Notes: generated by a model from the letters alone, not told the origin. Positions 10,401 through 18,010 are shown, counted from the first letter of the stretch. The stretch is DNA of 64,000 nt from Chryseosolibacter histidinae (GCF_018598225.1 NZ_JAHESF010000001.1:62001-126000); one strand, 5' to 3'. Program-made: numbers and translations.

Positions 10401-10666
10401 GTTCCTATTTCAACTTCTTGTGTGGAGAAGCCGATAAAGGAGAATACCAGCGTGGTGGCACCCTCGTTCAGGTTGATGTTGTAACGGCCTTCTGTGTCGG
10501 ATGTAGTACCTGTAGATGTGCCTTTGACGATCACATTGACACCCGGGAGTGGAGATCCTTGCGTGTCTTTGATTGTACCTGATAATGTTCGCTGCTGCGC
10601 AAAGGCTGTGGAGCTGCCAAGCGCCAGGAACAATACCAATAGTAAAATCGGGTATTGTTGTTTCAT
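7433..10666 (-). CDS. SusC/RagA-family TonB-dependent outer-membrane transporter
   Basis: 1077 residues from the ATG at 10666, which begins the signal peptide MKQQYPILLLVLFLALG; the longer frame to 10726 adds 20 residues ahead of it. Order of domains: carboxypeptidase-like regulatory beta-sandwich (about 27-110, GTIKDTQGSPLPGVNVIVKGT), plug with TonB-side motif (VVTALGIER) and the SusC signature (PLYVVDGIPMD, ALYGSRGGNGVISITTKKG), then the 22-strand barrel ending in FNLGLGF. It energises uptake across the outer membrane through TonB and works with the SusD 9 bp downstream. Confidence 0.92.
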   Translation of the reverse strand: MKQQYPILLLVLFLALGSSTAFAQQRTLSGTIKDTQGSPLPGVNVIVKGTSTGTTSDTEGRYNINLNEGATTLVFSFIGFSTQEVEIGTRTSIDVTLSEDVTELNEVVVTALGIERSTRALQYSATQVNGDNFTQARENNLGASLSGRVAGVNVSKMASGPAGSSRVIIRGNKSLGGQSQPLYVVDGIPMDNSSFGDNNGQAGLWGGQDQGDGLSSINPDDIESITVLKGANAAALYGSRGGNGVISITTKKGTNRKGLGIELNSNFVAETVNNLSDLQTSYGTGAYQGGVPLRPTTVQDAFNWSENAWGPKFDPSLNYMGIDGVMRPYVNAGDNWDRFYKTGTAWTNSLAVTGGSDKQTFRFGVSDLRSDAVVPNSGYDRLNVSLNTSAKLGNKVTVVAKVIYSNEETHNRPTVSDSPGNAIQAIWRRPANINVDDLIGDPNKPGAIPAGVDPAILQVYGQGEDPKFEGQELLPAANNWGQNPWWAAYQHVNDDERDRIITSGQIRYDFTSWLYAQGRIGMDWFVRRSTQLTPEGVGYQLGGALNEGEDRVREINQEWTLGFNKTFNKIGVNAFVGGNKMTRSNERLQVNGNGFNVPFQPFINNAKQRNYTYDYRGQGINSLFASAEISYNSYLFLTATAREDWFSVLNPATNNVTYPSVGASFVFSDAFSSMPSWLSFGKVRASWAQVGIATILPYNTNLTYSLNGNPHAGFDGIPRTMGSFTAISQNNANIPNPDLKPTLSTEIEFGIDARFLDNRIGIDLTFYSQKTSDDILRATISRASGFGTTDVNVGELQNKGIEVLLTGTPVRGALTWDISLNLARNKNKVVTLLPGVKELILEEPRTRNVFIKHIVGEPFGMITGRVQQKSPAGQPMYLTDGRPLASADYVPIGNGVPDLTGGLTNSLTYKGINLSFLIDFKFGGDIFSGSNDRLTQWGLHKQSIIGRPGETPLHVKGVTDNNETPIDRDLTPDEARLYWNSVGGESTAISTMFLYDASYVKLRQLTLGYSLPRTLLSKTPFQKITISFVGRNLAILHKNIDNVDPESNYSANAGAQGLEYFGFPSTRSYGFNLGLGF

Positions 10667-11090
10667 AAAAAAGAATGGGTTAGGGGTAAAATAACATAGG
10701 TTAATTCGCTGTGTGCGAAAATCCACAACCGGCAGCCTGGTGCCCGCGGGATCAGGTGGAGTCAGTAGTTTTCTTTATGCATATAAGGTTTTTTCAGTTT
10801 AGGGTTAACGCGTCATTAAAAGCGTATTATCGAATGTACCGAATTTACTGCGAGATTAGAAATGGATCGTGTGATTTTTTCTTCGAAATTGCTGTGTGTG
10901 TTCGATAACACACCTGTTATTAACCGTGAATTCCGTGCGCATTTTTGCACATCACGTGGCCTTCTGGGAGTGTAACATCAGGCATTCCGGAACAGGATCG
11001 GCGCATACATTTTTTAGAAGGCGGAATAACATTTCCGGCGGGTGTACAGGGCAGGTGCGCACCATGCGTATATCCCCACGTTGTGAGGTT
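10667..11090. promoter_or_regulatory. Upstream region of the first SusC, with a palindrome
   Basis: A non-coding 424-bp stretch between divergent genes. A perfect palindrome GTGTGTT-CGAT-AACACAC lies at 10896-10913, about 230 bp before the SusC start, and could be an operator. I could not place a convincing TAnnTTTG promoter here. The sequence is otherwise unremarkable. Confidence 0.35.
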
Positions 11091-11239
11091 GAGTCCACGG
11101 TCCACTGTGCGACAGTCCACGGCCGTACCGTGCTGTATTTACTTTTCACAGTCTTTAATAGAAATAAATAACTGTAAACTCTGTAGGATTAAAACCTAAC
11201 GGCGCTGACAGTGGACTGTGGACCGTCGACTGTGGACTC
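11091..11239. repeat. Heptad hairpin element H2 (GTCCACG type)
   Basis: Left arm 11091-11122 (GAGTCCACGGTCCAC) and right arm 11205-11239 (GTGGACTGTGGACC) are inverted copies built of 7-bp words, around an AT-rich loop of about 80 bp. Unlike most heptad elements this one lies between divergent starts rather than at a 3' end. Confidence 0.65.
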
Positions 11240-11245
11240 GTAACC

Positions 11246-11294
11246 AACTTTAACCCTCAAACTTTAAACTTCAAATTTTGAACTTTAAACTTCC
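11246..11294. repeat. Heptad array of seven AACTTTA-type units
   Basis: Exactly 49 bp made of seven 7-bp units (AACTTTA three times, with AACTTCA, AATTTTG, ACCCTCA and AACTTCC variants), 36 bp before the DUF2490 start codon. No inverted partner. It would be transcribed as leader RNA if the promoter lies upstream. Confidence 0.6.
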
Positions 11295-11329
11295 ACGCGT
11301 ATCTATGAGGTCCCGATAAACATTACGCG

Positions 11330-12103
11330 ATGAAATTCCACCTTATTAGAAAGACATTAAGATTGGCACTGGTAACATGCCTTTTGATTTCCACAGCGTC
11401 GCTTTACGCGCAGCAGGCCCGGTTGCACACCACCAACCACCACGCGTGGCTGATGTACTTTGGCAACCATAAATTCTCTGAACGCTTCGGGCTCCATGCA
11501 GAAGTGCAGTGGAGAAGACACGACCTGTTTGCCGAAAGCCAGCAGCTTCTGCTTCGCACCGGACTCGATTATTATTTAAAGAACGGCGCAAGACTCACCG
11601 TGGGTTACGCATTTGTAGAGACTTATCCCTATGGCGACTTTGCCGTGGCCAATGCCTTTCCCGAGCACCGCATCTGGCAACAGCTGGCTACTACTCAGAC
11701 GTTGGGGAAAGTAAGGCTGGCACATCGTTACAGGATCGAGCAGCGGATGATCGGCAATTCCGCTACCGGCGAGTTCGAGAATGGCAGGTTTGAGCACCGC
11801 TTCCGGTACATGGCCAAAGCCTCTGTGAACCTTACGGGAGGTGAGCACCCCGTATTTGCGGCGGTGTACGATGAGATCTTTATCAACGCGGGGAAAGATG
11901 TGGCATACAATATCTTCGATCAGAACCGCGCTTATGCGGCCCTCGGCTATACATTCTCACCCACCTGGAAATTGGAAGTAGGATATCTGTATCAGCTGGT
12001 GCAGCTCCGCAGCCTCGATACAACTGCCGGAACCCGGAACAGGATCGAAGATAATCACACGTTTCAGGTGGGAGTGTATTCTACTATTGGCTTTGTGAAA
12101 TAG
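11330..12103 (+). CDS. DUF2490 outer-membrane protein
   Basis: 257 residues. A signal peptide (about 1-27, ending LYAQQ) is followed by a small beta-barrel: alternating aromatic strands such as HHAWLMYFGNHKFSERFGLHAEVQWRR and FEHRFRYMAKASVNL, ending LEVGYLYQLV and a final strand FQVGVYSTIGFVK. This is the DUF2490 pattern; the function of the family is not established, and an outer-membrane location is inferred. It is a single gene whose TAG stop (12101-12103) runs straight into the AGTTGAC heptad array. Confidence 0.8.
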   Translation: MKFHLIRKTLRLALVTCLLISTASLYAQQARLHTTNHHAWLMYFGNHKFSERFGLHAEVQWRRHDLFAESQQLLLRTGLDYYLKNGARLTVGYAFVETYPYGDFAVANAFPEHRIWQQLATTQTLGKVRLAHRYRIEQRMIGNSATGEFENGRFEHRFRYMAKASVNLTGGEHPVFAAVYDEIFINAGKDVAYNIFDQNRAYAALGYTFSPTWKLEVGYLYQLVQLRSLDTTAGTRNRIEDNHTFQVGVYSTIGFVK

Positions 12104-12233
12104 TTGACAGTTGACAACAGGACAGTTGACAAAGAGTAGTGTGCGTTTTGCAGGATGTGCTCTGAGCCGGTAGCCTGACTCATGATGCAGACTCAAAATG
12201 TTGTCAATTGCTCTTTTGTCAATTGTCAACTTC
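12102..12233. repeat. Heptad hairpin element H3 (AGTTGAC type)
   Basis: It fills the whole gap between two convergent stop codons. Left arm 12102-12136 and right arm 12200-12233, read inward, show the same register: two heptads, one 8-bp unit, one heptad (AGTTGAC or AATTGAC words). The loop is about 63 bp. It could act as a bidirectional terminator or transcript-end stabiliser. Confidence 0.7.
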
Positions 12234-12932
12234 TCACTCCAGTTTCAAAACACCAAACGAAGACGCGATGTGAAAATCCGGTGTTTCCGATTGTGGCTTG
12301 ATCCAGCTGATCCACTTGAACGTTGCTTCTTCTCCTGCCAGAGCAACGCAGTCTGCTCTGTACAGTCCCGCCTGCAGTGTGTTGTTCTTTAATAACCCGA
12401 GCGATGTCAACGACTGTTTGCTGATGGCCAGCTCGATGCTATAACCCTGTCTGGTAAGATGTGTCTTCACGATCAGCCCTCCCGCCGGCCAGCTCCACTG
12501 GAAGTCGAACTTCCGGTAATGCTCTCCTATATAATCCAGGACTCTGCCTGAAGGATCTATCTCGAGGCAGTAATACGGCGTGAGCTGGTCGTCGATCTTG
12601 AAAAATATTTCGGCGCGGTCAGACGATATCACCTCTTTTTTTTCGTGCTTGTTTGTGTAGATGTTTACGTTGTTGTCCTGCACTTCAAATAAGCAATACA
12701 ACCAGTGCTCGTTGTGCAGCGCTTTGAAAGACGTGGGAGAGGGTTGTTGCCCGTCTTCCCATGGATAGCTGAAGTCAGACAGCACACTGGCGCCAGCCCA
12801 CTGCGGCGCATCACCTTTTCCAGTGATGGCAATATCTTTCGAAGTTCTTTTTACGTGGTAGGTCCTGGTATTTTCCTTTGGATAGAAGACTCCTGCTGTC
12901 ATGAATAAGATAAAAACTGAAAGATAATTCAT
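12234..12932 (-). CDS. CBM9-like carbohydrate-binding protein
   Basis: 232 residues with a short hydrophobic N-terminus (about 1-16) that may be a signal peptide. The fold is the family 9 carbohydrate-binding beta-sandwich often seen as a stand-alone protein in Bacteroidota: APQWAGA near residue 40, LYCLFEVQDNNV, SDRAEIFFKIDD, YYCLEIDPSGRVLDY and a C-terminal FKWISWIKP. It probably binds reducing ends or other glycans outside the cytoplasm. It stands alone and converges on the DUF2490 gene. The ligand is unknown. Confidence 0.75.
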   Translation of the reverse strand: MNYLSVFILFMTAGVFYPKENTRTYHVKRTSKDIAITGKGDAPQWAGASVLSDFSYPWEDGQQPSPTSFKALHNEHWLYCLFEVQDNNVNIYTNKHEKKEVISSDRAEIFFKIDDQLTPYYCLEIDPSGRVLDYIGEHYRKFDFQWSWPAGGLIVKTHLTRQGYSIELAISKQSLTSLGLLKNNTLQAGLYRADCVALAGEEATFKWISWIKPQSETPDFHIASSFGVLKLE

Positions 12933-12988
12933 AAGTACCGGTTATTTATGAACAGCTGCTTGGTTTTTCTCAAAATACAAAATGCGGT

Positions 12989-13098
12989 TCACGCAAAGAT
13001 CCGCAAAGAAGACGCAAAGTGCGCGAAGGAGCGTCTCGTTTCGCCGTCATCCTGAATGGAGGCTTGAGCGTAGGAAGGTGCGAATGAAGGATCCCCAT
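12989..13098. repeat. CGCAAAG array and a GGATCCC-type dispersed repeat
   Basis: At 12989-13030 the word CGCAAAG (with a CGCGAAG variant) recurs about every 10 bp, a pattern I associate with intergenic repeats of Bacteroidota. At 13045-13098 a segment from GTCATCCTGA to GAAGGATCCCCA resembles those at 47065-47165 and 48788-48840. No gene is seen in 12933-13129. Confidence 0.5.
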
Positions 13099-13129
13099 TT
13101 GATGGGCTTCAGAACACGTGAACCTGCAT

Positions 13130-14341
13130 TTATTTCTTGACCGCAGCACTTAGGACCTCCTTCAATCTTTTGGCAACGATACGCTCTTCTCCGGGGATCA
13201 TCATCCAGGTGGTCATGTCGACCGACTCAGCACCGCCCACTGTCTCGATGGAAGGATGACCGTTGCGCAGCTGGTTCCTCACCTCGTCAGGTGTAGCCTG
13301 GATCTTGCCGGCATCCCATCTGATCCGGATAGAAGGTACGTGGTTGGCGATCTCGGGAACATGCATTTCCGTTTTCACGCCAGGCACGGAAACGGCTGCA
13401 TCGTTGATCAATTTAACCTGCTTTTCCCACAAGGCCCAATCCTGCTGATGGTCTTTGGCAAGATAGATCTCCAGCGCCACCAGCATGCCCAGCACTTCTT
13501 CCTTGTTCACCTTCATTCCCCGGCCGATCGAATTGCCATTGGGTGGCGCATTTTTCCGGGCGGCGCTGATGAGATCCTTTTTACCCAGCAGCAGTCCCGC
13601 GCTCTGAGGTCCGCGAAGGCCCTTTCCACCGGAGAAGCAAACCAGGTCGAATCCCATCTTCGTGTACTTCCAGAGGTTCTCCACCGGAGGTACATCGGCA
13701 GCACAGTCGTTGAACGTAGGAACGCCGTATCGCCGGCCGATGGCAACAAACTCTTCGTCCCTGATTTTTCCTACGGGATTGTTGTTGTTATAGAACCACA
13801 TCATGGCGGTTTGTGCATTGATGGCAGCTTCCATCTCGCCCTTCGTTTCCACCTCGATCAGCTTGATGCCGCAGTTGCGGATGGCATGATCGTAGCCCAC
13901 GCGGTGTGACTTCTGGATGATGACCTCAGACTTCATTCCTGTAAGATCGTTGGGGATCCGCTCCACTTTCTGTGGGTCTCCACCGGTAAGCACTGCAGCG
14001 GTGCCGAGTGTGATGGCGGAAGCAGCGCCTGATGTGACCATGGCGGCCTCGCATTTCAACAGTTCGGCTATACGCTCGCCAACCCTGTCTTGCAGCTCTT
14101 CCAGCTTGACGAACTGCAGCGCTGCATAGTTGATGGCCTTGATCACTTCCGGGTGAGGCAGCGACGCCGTCAGGGCTGTGTAGGTGCCCGCAGCATTGAT
14201 AAATGTGCGGACACCCAGCTCCTTGAAGTAGTCGCGTTCAAAATCACGGGCCTGCTCCGGCATGGCAAGCGCGTGGCCTGCAATGCCTCCCGCCAGCGGC
14301 AGTGTGACCAGGCCTTTCAGCAAGTCTCTTCTTCTGGCCAT
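13130..14341 (-). CDS. Tat-exported SelA-like PLP-dependent enzyme
   Basis: 403 residues of the SelA/aminotransferase class V fold, as in D-glucosaminate-6-phosphate ammonia-lyase-type proteins. The PLP lysine is K240 in FSGGKGLRGPQS, with D212 in NDCAADVPP as the likely pyridine-binding aspartate. The N-terminus ARRRDLLKG followed by a hydrophobic stretch and AGHALA is a twin-arginine signal, so the folded, cofactor-loaded enzyme is predicted in the periplasm. It begins 7 bp after the RidA-like stop, the last gene of a four-gene operon. Relatives remove ammonia or rearrange amino compounds; the substrate here is unknown. This is not selenocysteine synthase in context. Confidence 0.82.
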   Translation of the reverse strand: MARRRDLLKGLVTLPLAGGIAGHALAMPEQARDFERDYFKELGVRTFINAAGTYTALTASLPHPEVIKAINYAALQFVKLEELQDRVGERIAELLKCEAAMVTSGAASAITLGTAAVLTGGDPQKVERIPNDLTGMKSEVIIQKSHRVGYDHAIRNCGIKLIEVETKGEMEAAINAQTAMMWFYNNNNPVGKIRDEEFVAIGRRYGVPTFNDCAADVPPVENLWKYTKMGFDLVCFSGGKGLRGPQSAGLLLGKKDLISAARKNAPPNGNSIGRGMKVNKEEVLGMLVALEIYLAKDHQQDWALWEKQVKLINDAAVSVPGVKTEMHVPEIANHVPSIRIRWDAGKIQATPDEVRNQLRNGHPSIETVGGAESVDMTTWMMIPGEERIVAKRLKEVLSAAVKK

Positions 14342-14348
14342 AGGTGAT

Positions 14349-14804
14349 CTATTTTAATACGGCGATGCAGTCGATCTCCACCAGCGAGTCACCCGGAATT
14401 CCGCCGGCAGCAGCGATGGTTGTGCGCACAGGAGGTTTCTTTCCGAACCTGCCGCGGAACACTTCGTTCATGGCCTTGTAGTCCTTCAGGTCGTTCAGGT
14501 ATACATTCGCCTTCACCACGTGCTCCATGGACGATCCAGCCTTCTCCAGTTCTTTCTGCAATTCATCCAGCACGTGTTTGGTGTGGGCCTTGATATCACC
14601 TTCAAAGTGTGCGCCCTTGCCCGCAATGAACACAAAACCATTGTGCACAATAGCGCTGGAGAAAAGCGGGATCTCCTGGTCCATCACAACCGTTCCCGTT
14701 ACTTCCTTTTCAGCGCTCGTTCCGGCTTTCGCAACCCCGGCCCCGAATAATCCGGCAAGCCCGAGACTGATCTTTTTGAATAGTGATCTTCTGTTTGTTT
14801 TCAT
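14349..14804 (-). CDS. Tat-exported RidA-family protein
   Basis: 151 residues from the ATG at 14804. A twin-arginine signal (NRRSLFKK plus AGLFGAGVAKA) precedes a RidA/YjgF/UK114 domain of normal length with the family features G-x-H-x-x-G near residue 75 and VRTTIAAAGGIPGDSLVEIDCIA at the end. A RidA arginine equivalent is present in VRTTIAA. RidA proteins hydrolyse reactive enamines/imines released by PLP enzymes, which fits the SelA-like gene 7 bp downstream. Export of such a protein is uncommon. The upstream neighbour is separated by heptad element H4. Confidence 0.85.
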   Translation of the reverse strand: MKTNRRSLFKKISLGLAGLFGAGVAKAGTSAEKEVTGTVVMDQEIPLFSSAIVHNGFVFIAGKGAHFEGDIKAHTKHVLDELQKELEKAGSSMEHVVKANVYLNDLKDYKAMNEVFRGRFGKKPPVRTTIAAAGGIPGDSLVEIDCIAVLK

Positions 14805-14840
14805 TGGTTGAGTATTTAGTTTAATAGATTCATGCTTGAA

Positions 14841-14970
14841 AAGTCCATGGTCCATAGTCGATAGTCCATGGTTAGAGCAGTGCCCGGTAGCCAGGCGGAG
14901 CTTCGTGCAGCGCCCCCGGAAACCCAAAGCCGTACCGGCTATGGACTATGGACCATGGTCTATGGACTCC
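14841..14970. repeat. Heptad hairpin element H4 (AGTCCAT type), overlapping a gene end
   Basis: Left arm 14841-14874 and right arm 14939-14970 are inverted arrays of AGTCCAT-type words. The right arm contains the TAG stop (14946-14948) and the last six codons (SIDHGP) of the PQQ-dehydrogenase gene, so the repeat writes that protein's C-terminus. It splits the operon between dehydrogenase and RidA-like genes. Confidence 0.7.
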
Positions 14971-16697
14971 CTCTCCAAACGTACTTCGTCAGCCGTAATC
15001 GCACCAGCCTTGTTTCCGAAGCTCGTACGAATATACGTCAACACATTCGCGATCTCGCTGTCGCTGAGAAAGCTGTGCTGTGGCATCGTGTTGTCGAAAG
15101 GTTCGCCGTTCACCTCGATGCGTCCGGTGAGGCCTTGCAGCACGATGTTGATCAACCGTTTTTTGTCACCGGTCACCCACTGGGTATGCGCAAGGGGAGG
15201 GAACCGCCCCGACGCGCCCAGGCCGTTGTTCTGGTGACAGCTTCCGCAGTAGACGTTATAGATCTTTTCTCCACCTGCTACTACACCTTTGTCGAGGTTG
15301 TCGTCTGAAATATGGGGCCTTCTAATATGAGCGGCTGATTTACGCTGTTCCATCTTTGCCAGTTGCGTCTGCCCAAAGTCATCTTTTTTGCCTGTATACA
15401 GGATCCGCCAGATCTTTCCTTTTTCGGTATCAGCAATGTATAGAGATCCATCCGGTCCCATGGCGATGCCCATTGGCCTGTAGACGGCATCGCTGACGTT
15501 CACTACGGGATCCGCGCCGGCAAAACCATCGGCAAAAACTTCCCACGGACCGGAGGGAACACCATTGGCAAACGGAACAAAGGCCACGAAGTATCCGGCC
15601 TGCGGGTAGGGCGCGCGGTTGGTAGAGCCGTGAAACGCGATGAAGGCACCGCCCTTATAACGGTCGGGGTACTGACTGCCGTGATAAAAGAGCAGGTCAT
15701 TTGGAGCCCAGTGCCCGGGAAACCCGATCAGGGGTTTTTCGAACCCTTCGCATCGTGTAGTAATGTTTCCATCGCCACCGTATTCGGGGGCCAGCACTTT
15801 TTTCTCCTGGATCTGGTCATAGTAGCAATAGGGCCATCCCGCATCAGTACCTTCCCTGATCCGCAGAAATTCTTCGGAAGGAAGCTCCGCGCTTTGCCAG
15901 GGCGAAAACCGGTTCGCCCAGAGCCGCAGCAGGTCGTCGCGGCCGTGCATCACAGCATACAGGTTTCCGTCATCCGTGTTCCAGTCCATGGCCACAATGC
16001 TGCGCAGGCCCGTGGCGAATTTAAAACCATCTTTCTGAGTCTGGCCCGTCTTGCCGGCATCGAAGCGCCAGATGCCGCCGTGGTCTTCCAGCATGGGGCA
16101 GGGATCTATTCCCGGGGAGTTAGGTGTTCTGTTCAGCTCCTGGCATGCATTGGAAGGCGCACCGAAGGGCACGTACATGTTGCCCTTGTCATCGAATGAA
16201 AGCGGTTTGGCAATGTGCTCATGGCGACCGTGCGCGTGATCGTCTGTGAGGATCACCTCAATGGGAGAGTCGGGGATCAGCTGGCCGGGGGTGAGCTTGT
16301 ACCGGTATACCACCAGTTGTGAGCTGAAGTAAAGGTAGCCATTGTAGATCCGCATCGCCGTGCCATACGTGCCGTCATCGGGATAATCGCCGAAAGGCTG
16401 AATGATGTCTGCTTTGCCATCGCCCGTGGTATCGCGTAAAGCAACGTTGCCGCCCTCTTTGGCGAAACGTGATTTTACATAGATGTCGCCGTTGTCACTG
16501 ACAGCAATATGCCTGGCCCGGCTTTTCAGGCTATCCACCACGACCAGCGCCACAAACTGATCGGGCAACAGCAATCCACCGTTGTCAGCATCTCCCGCCG
16601 GAAGATCGCTCTCAACCTTGCACCCGATGAGGGCATACAGGATGAGCACCGGCAACACATGCCTGCAGTGGGAAAAGTACAGCCATGACGTTGCCAT
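14946..16697 (-). CDS. PQQ-type sugar (sorbosone) dehydrogenase fused to cytochrome c
   Basis: 583 residues from the ATG at 16697, preferred because it opens a lipoprotein signal ending LIGC (Cys26). A GTG at 16793 that overlaps the upstream stop as GTGA would give 32 more residues before the signal. A six-bladed glucose/sorbosone dehydrogenase propeller (about 45-440: DQFVALVVV, NMYVPFGAPSNACQ, GTDAGWPYC, PMGIAMGPDGSLYIAD) is followed by a cytochrome c domain with CGSCH at 484-488 and a distal methionine in NTMPQHSFLSD. It likely oxidises a sugar or alcohol and passes electrons to its own heme. The protein lies in the periplasm, anchored to a membrane, and is the second gene of the operon. 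Confidence 0.84.
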   Translation of the reverse strand: MATSWLYFSHCRHVLPVLILYALIGCKVESDLPAGDADNGGLLLPDQFVALVVVDSLKSRARHIAVSDNGDIYVKSRFAKEGGNVALRDTTGDGKADIIQPFGDYPDDGTYGTAMRIYNGYLYFSSQLVVYRYKLTPGQLIPDSPIEVILTDDHAHGRHEHIAKPLSFDDKGNMYVPFGAPSNACQELNRTPNSPGIDPCPMLEDHGGIWRFDAGKTGQTQKDGFKFATGLRSIVAMDWNTDDGNLYAVMHGRDDLLRLWANRFSPWQSAELPSEEFLRIREGTDAGWPYCYYDQIQEKKVLAPEYGGDGNITTRCEGFEKPLIGFPGHWAPNDLLFYHGSQYPDRYKGGAFIAFHGSTNRAPYPQAGYFVAFVPFANGVPSGPWEVFADGFAGADPVVNVSDAVYRPMGIAMGPDGSLYIADTEKGKIWRILYTGKKDDFGQTQLAKMEQRKSAAHIRRPHISDDNLDKGVVAGGEKIYNVYCGSCHQNNGLGASGRFPPLAHTQWVTGDKKRLINIVLQGLTGRIEVNGEPFDNTMPQHSFLSDSEIANVLTYIRTSFGNKAGAITADEVRLERESIDHGP

Positions 16698-16789
16698 CAG
16701 CCTGCGAGGGGTTTCCGCTTCATGGCGTGTTAGCGCTTTATGGTCTGGCATGCTCATTATTGTAACGGGTGATCTACCCGGAAATACTT

Positions 16790-18010
16790 TCACTTAAGGC
16801 TCTTGCCCGACAACCCGTTCAGGTCCCACACCACCTCGCCGTTCAGCACCGTCATCTGGCAGGTGAGCTTTTGATCGCCACTGATCCTGAAGCCCTGCGA
16901 GTCAAGGTAACCGAAGTTGCCTTTGTCGAGGCTCAGCAAGGCAATGTCTGCGGGCGATCCTACACTGAGATTTCCCAGCTCCTTGTGATTGATGACCTGC
17001 GCGGGTGTCCACGTTGATGCCCTGACCACTTCATCCAGCGAAAGCCCGATGTTCAGCAGCTTCGACATCACGTTGAGCATGTCTTTCATACCTGCGTTCA
17101 TACTTCCTACGTGCAGGTCGGTGCTGATGGAGTTGGGTTTCAGTCCCTGTTTGATGGCCGGTATCGCCTGGTCGAACAGGAAGCTTGTAGCACCATGGCC
17201 AACATCGAGGATCACGCCACGTTTCTGCGCCTGGAAAGCGAAAGGCTGCACCTTCCCGTTCTCCACCAATGGCATTCTTCCTTTCACTTGTGCATAGCAA
17301 TGGGTGAGGATATCGCCGGGCCGGAGCTTGTGATTCAGCAGGGTGTCCATGGAAAGGGGAGGGTCACCTCCACCGAAGTCGATCATCACGGGGATGCCTG
17401 CAAGCTCGCCGGCCTTCACCGCGCGTTCCGTGGGCGCCCATTCATGACCTGAGTAGTGGGCAAGCTTGATGCCGATAATATATTGAGCGTTCTGTTTGGC
17501 AACCATCGCTGTGAGCTTGGCATCCATGTCTGCAAGATTCTGCTCATAGGCGCCGCCGCGCATGCCCGAGCCCACAATGTTCAGGAAAGCGAATACCCTT
17601 GTTTTGGAGTGATCGATCGTCTGGGTTTTGAACTGTGTAAAATTGCGCCACCCCGACCCTCCCGCATCGGCCACCGTGGTAACGCCTGCCCTGAACGTAA
17701 ATCCGTCAGGAGGCAGCGCTGTAAAGCTGTTGCTCAGGTATGCGTTCTCGGTACCGAAAAAGTAATGACCATGAATATCGATGATGCCCGGTGTGGCATA
17801 GAGACCCGTGGCATCGATCGTTCGTTTAGCCTCTTTGTTAATAGCAGGAGCAACTTCAGCGATCTTGCCTTCACGGATCGCAATATCCATCACGGCATTG
17901 ATATTATTCTTTGGATCGATCACACGGGCTCCCTTGATCAGCAAATCCATTGGCTGACTGTATGTGACCAGGATTGACTGGATGAACAGGATGAACAGGA
18001 TTTTAACCAT
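16790..18010 (-). CDS. Amidohydrolase of the cog3964 (dihydroorotase-like) group
   Basis: 406 residues. Metal ligands of the amidohydrolase barrel are visible: H80 and H82 in DIHGH, carboxylated K182 in IGIKLAHY, H237 in DILTHCY, HG at 272 and D298 in STDLH. Characterised cog3964 relatives hydrolyse N-acetyl-D-amino acids or acetylated hydroxy acids rather than dihydroorotate. Residues 1-20 form a Sec-like signal encoded by a nine-bp ATCCTGTTC-type repeat; MDLLIKGARV at residue 21 (position 17950) is the usual start of cytoplasmic relatives and is the alternative. First gene of the operon, overlapping the next frame if the GTG start is used. Confidence 0.84.
   Translation of the reverse strand: MVKILFILFIQSILVTYSQPMDLLIKGARVIDPKNNINAVMDIAIREGKIAEVAPAINKEAKRTIDATGLYATPGIIDIHGHYFFGTENAYLSNSFTALPPDGFTFRAGVTTVADAGGSGWRNFTQFKTQTIDHSKTRVFAFLNIVGSGMRGGAYEQNLADMDAKLTAMVAKQNAQYIIGIKLAHYSGHEWAPTERAVKAGELAGIPVMIDFGGGDPPLSMDTLLNHKLRPGDILTHCYAQVKGRMPLVENGKVQPFAFQAQKRGVILDVGHGATSFLFDQAIPAIKQGLKPNSISTDLHVGSMNAGMKDMLNVMSKLLNIGLSLDEVVRASTWTPAQVINHKELGNLSVGSPADIALLSLDKGNFGYLDSQGFRISGDQKLTCQMTVLNGEVVWDLNGLSGKSLK

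Noticed and set aside
13130-14341. Selenocysteine synthase (SelA)
   Set aside because: The protein has a Tat signal and lies in a catabolic operon with RidA and an amidohydrolase; no selB or tRNA-Sec is seen. Only the fold is SelA-like.
16790-18010. Dihydroorotase of pyrimidine synthesis
   Set aside because: Export signal, operon context and the cog3964-type sequence argue against a PyrC role.
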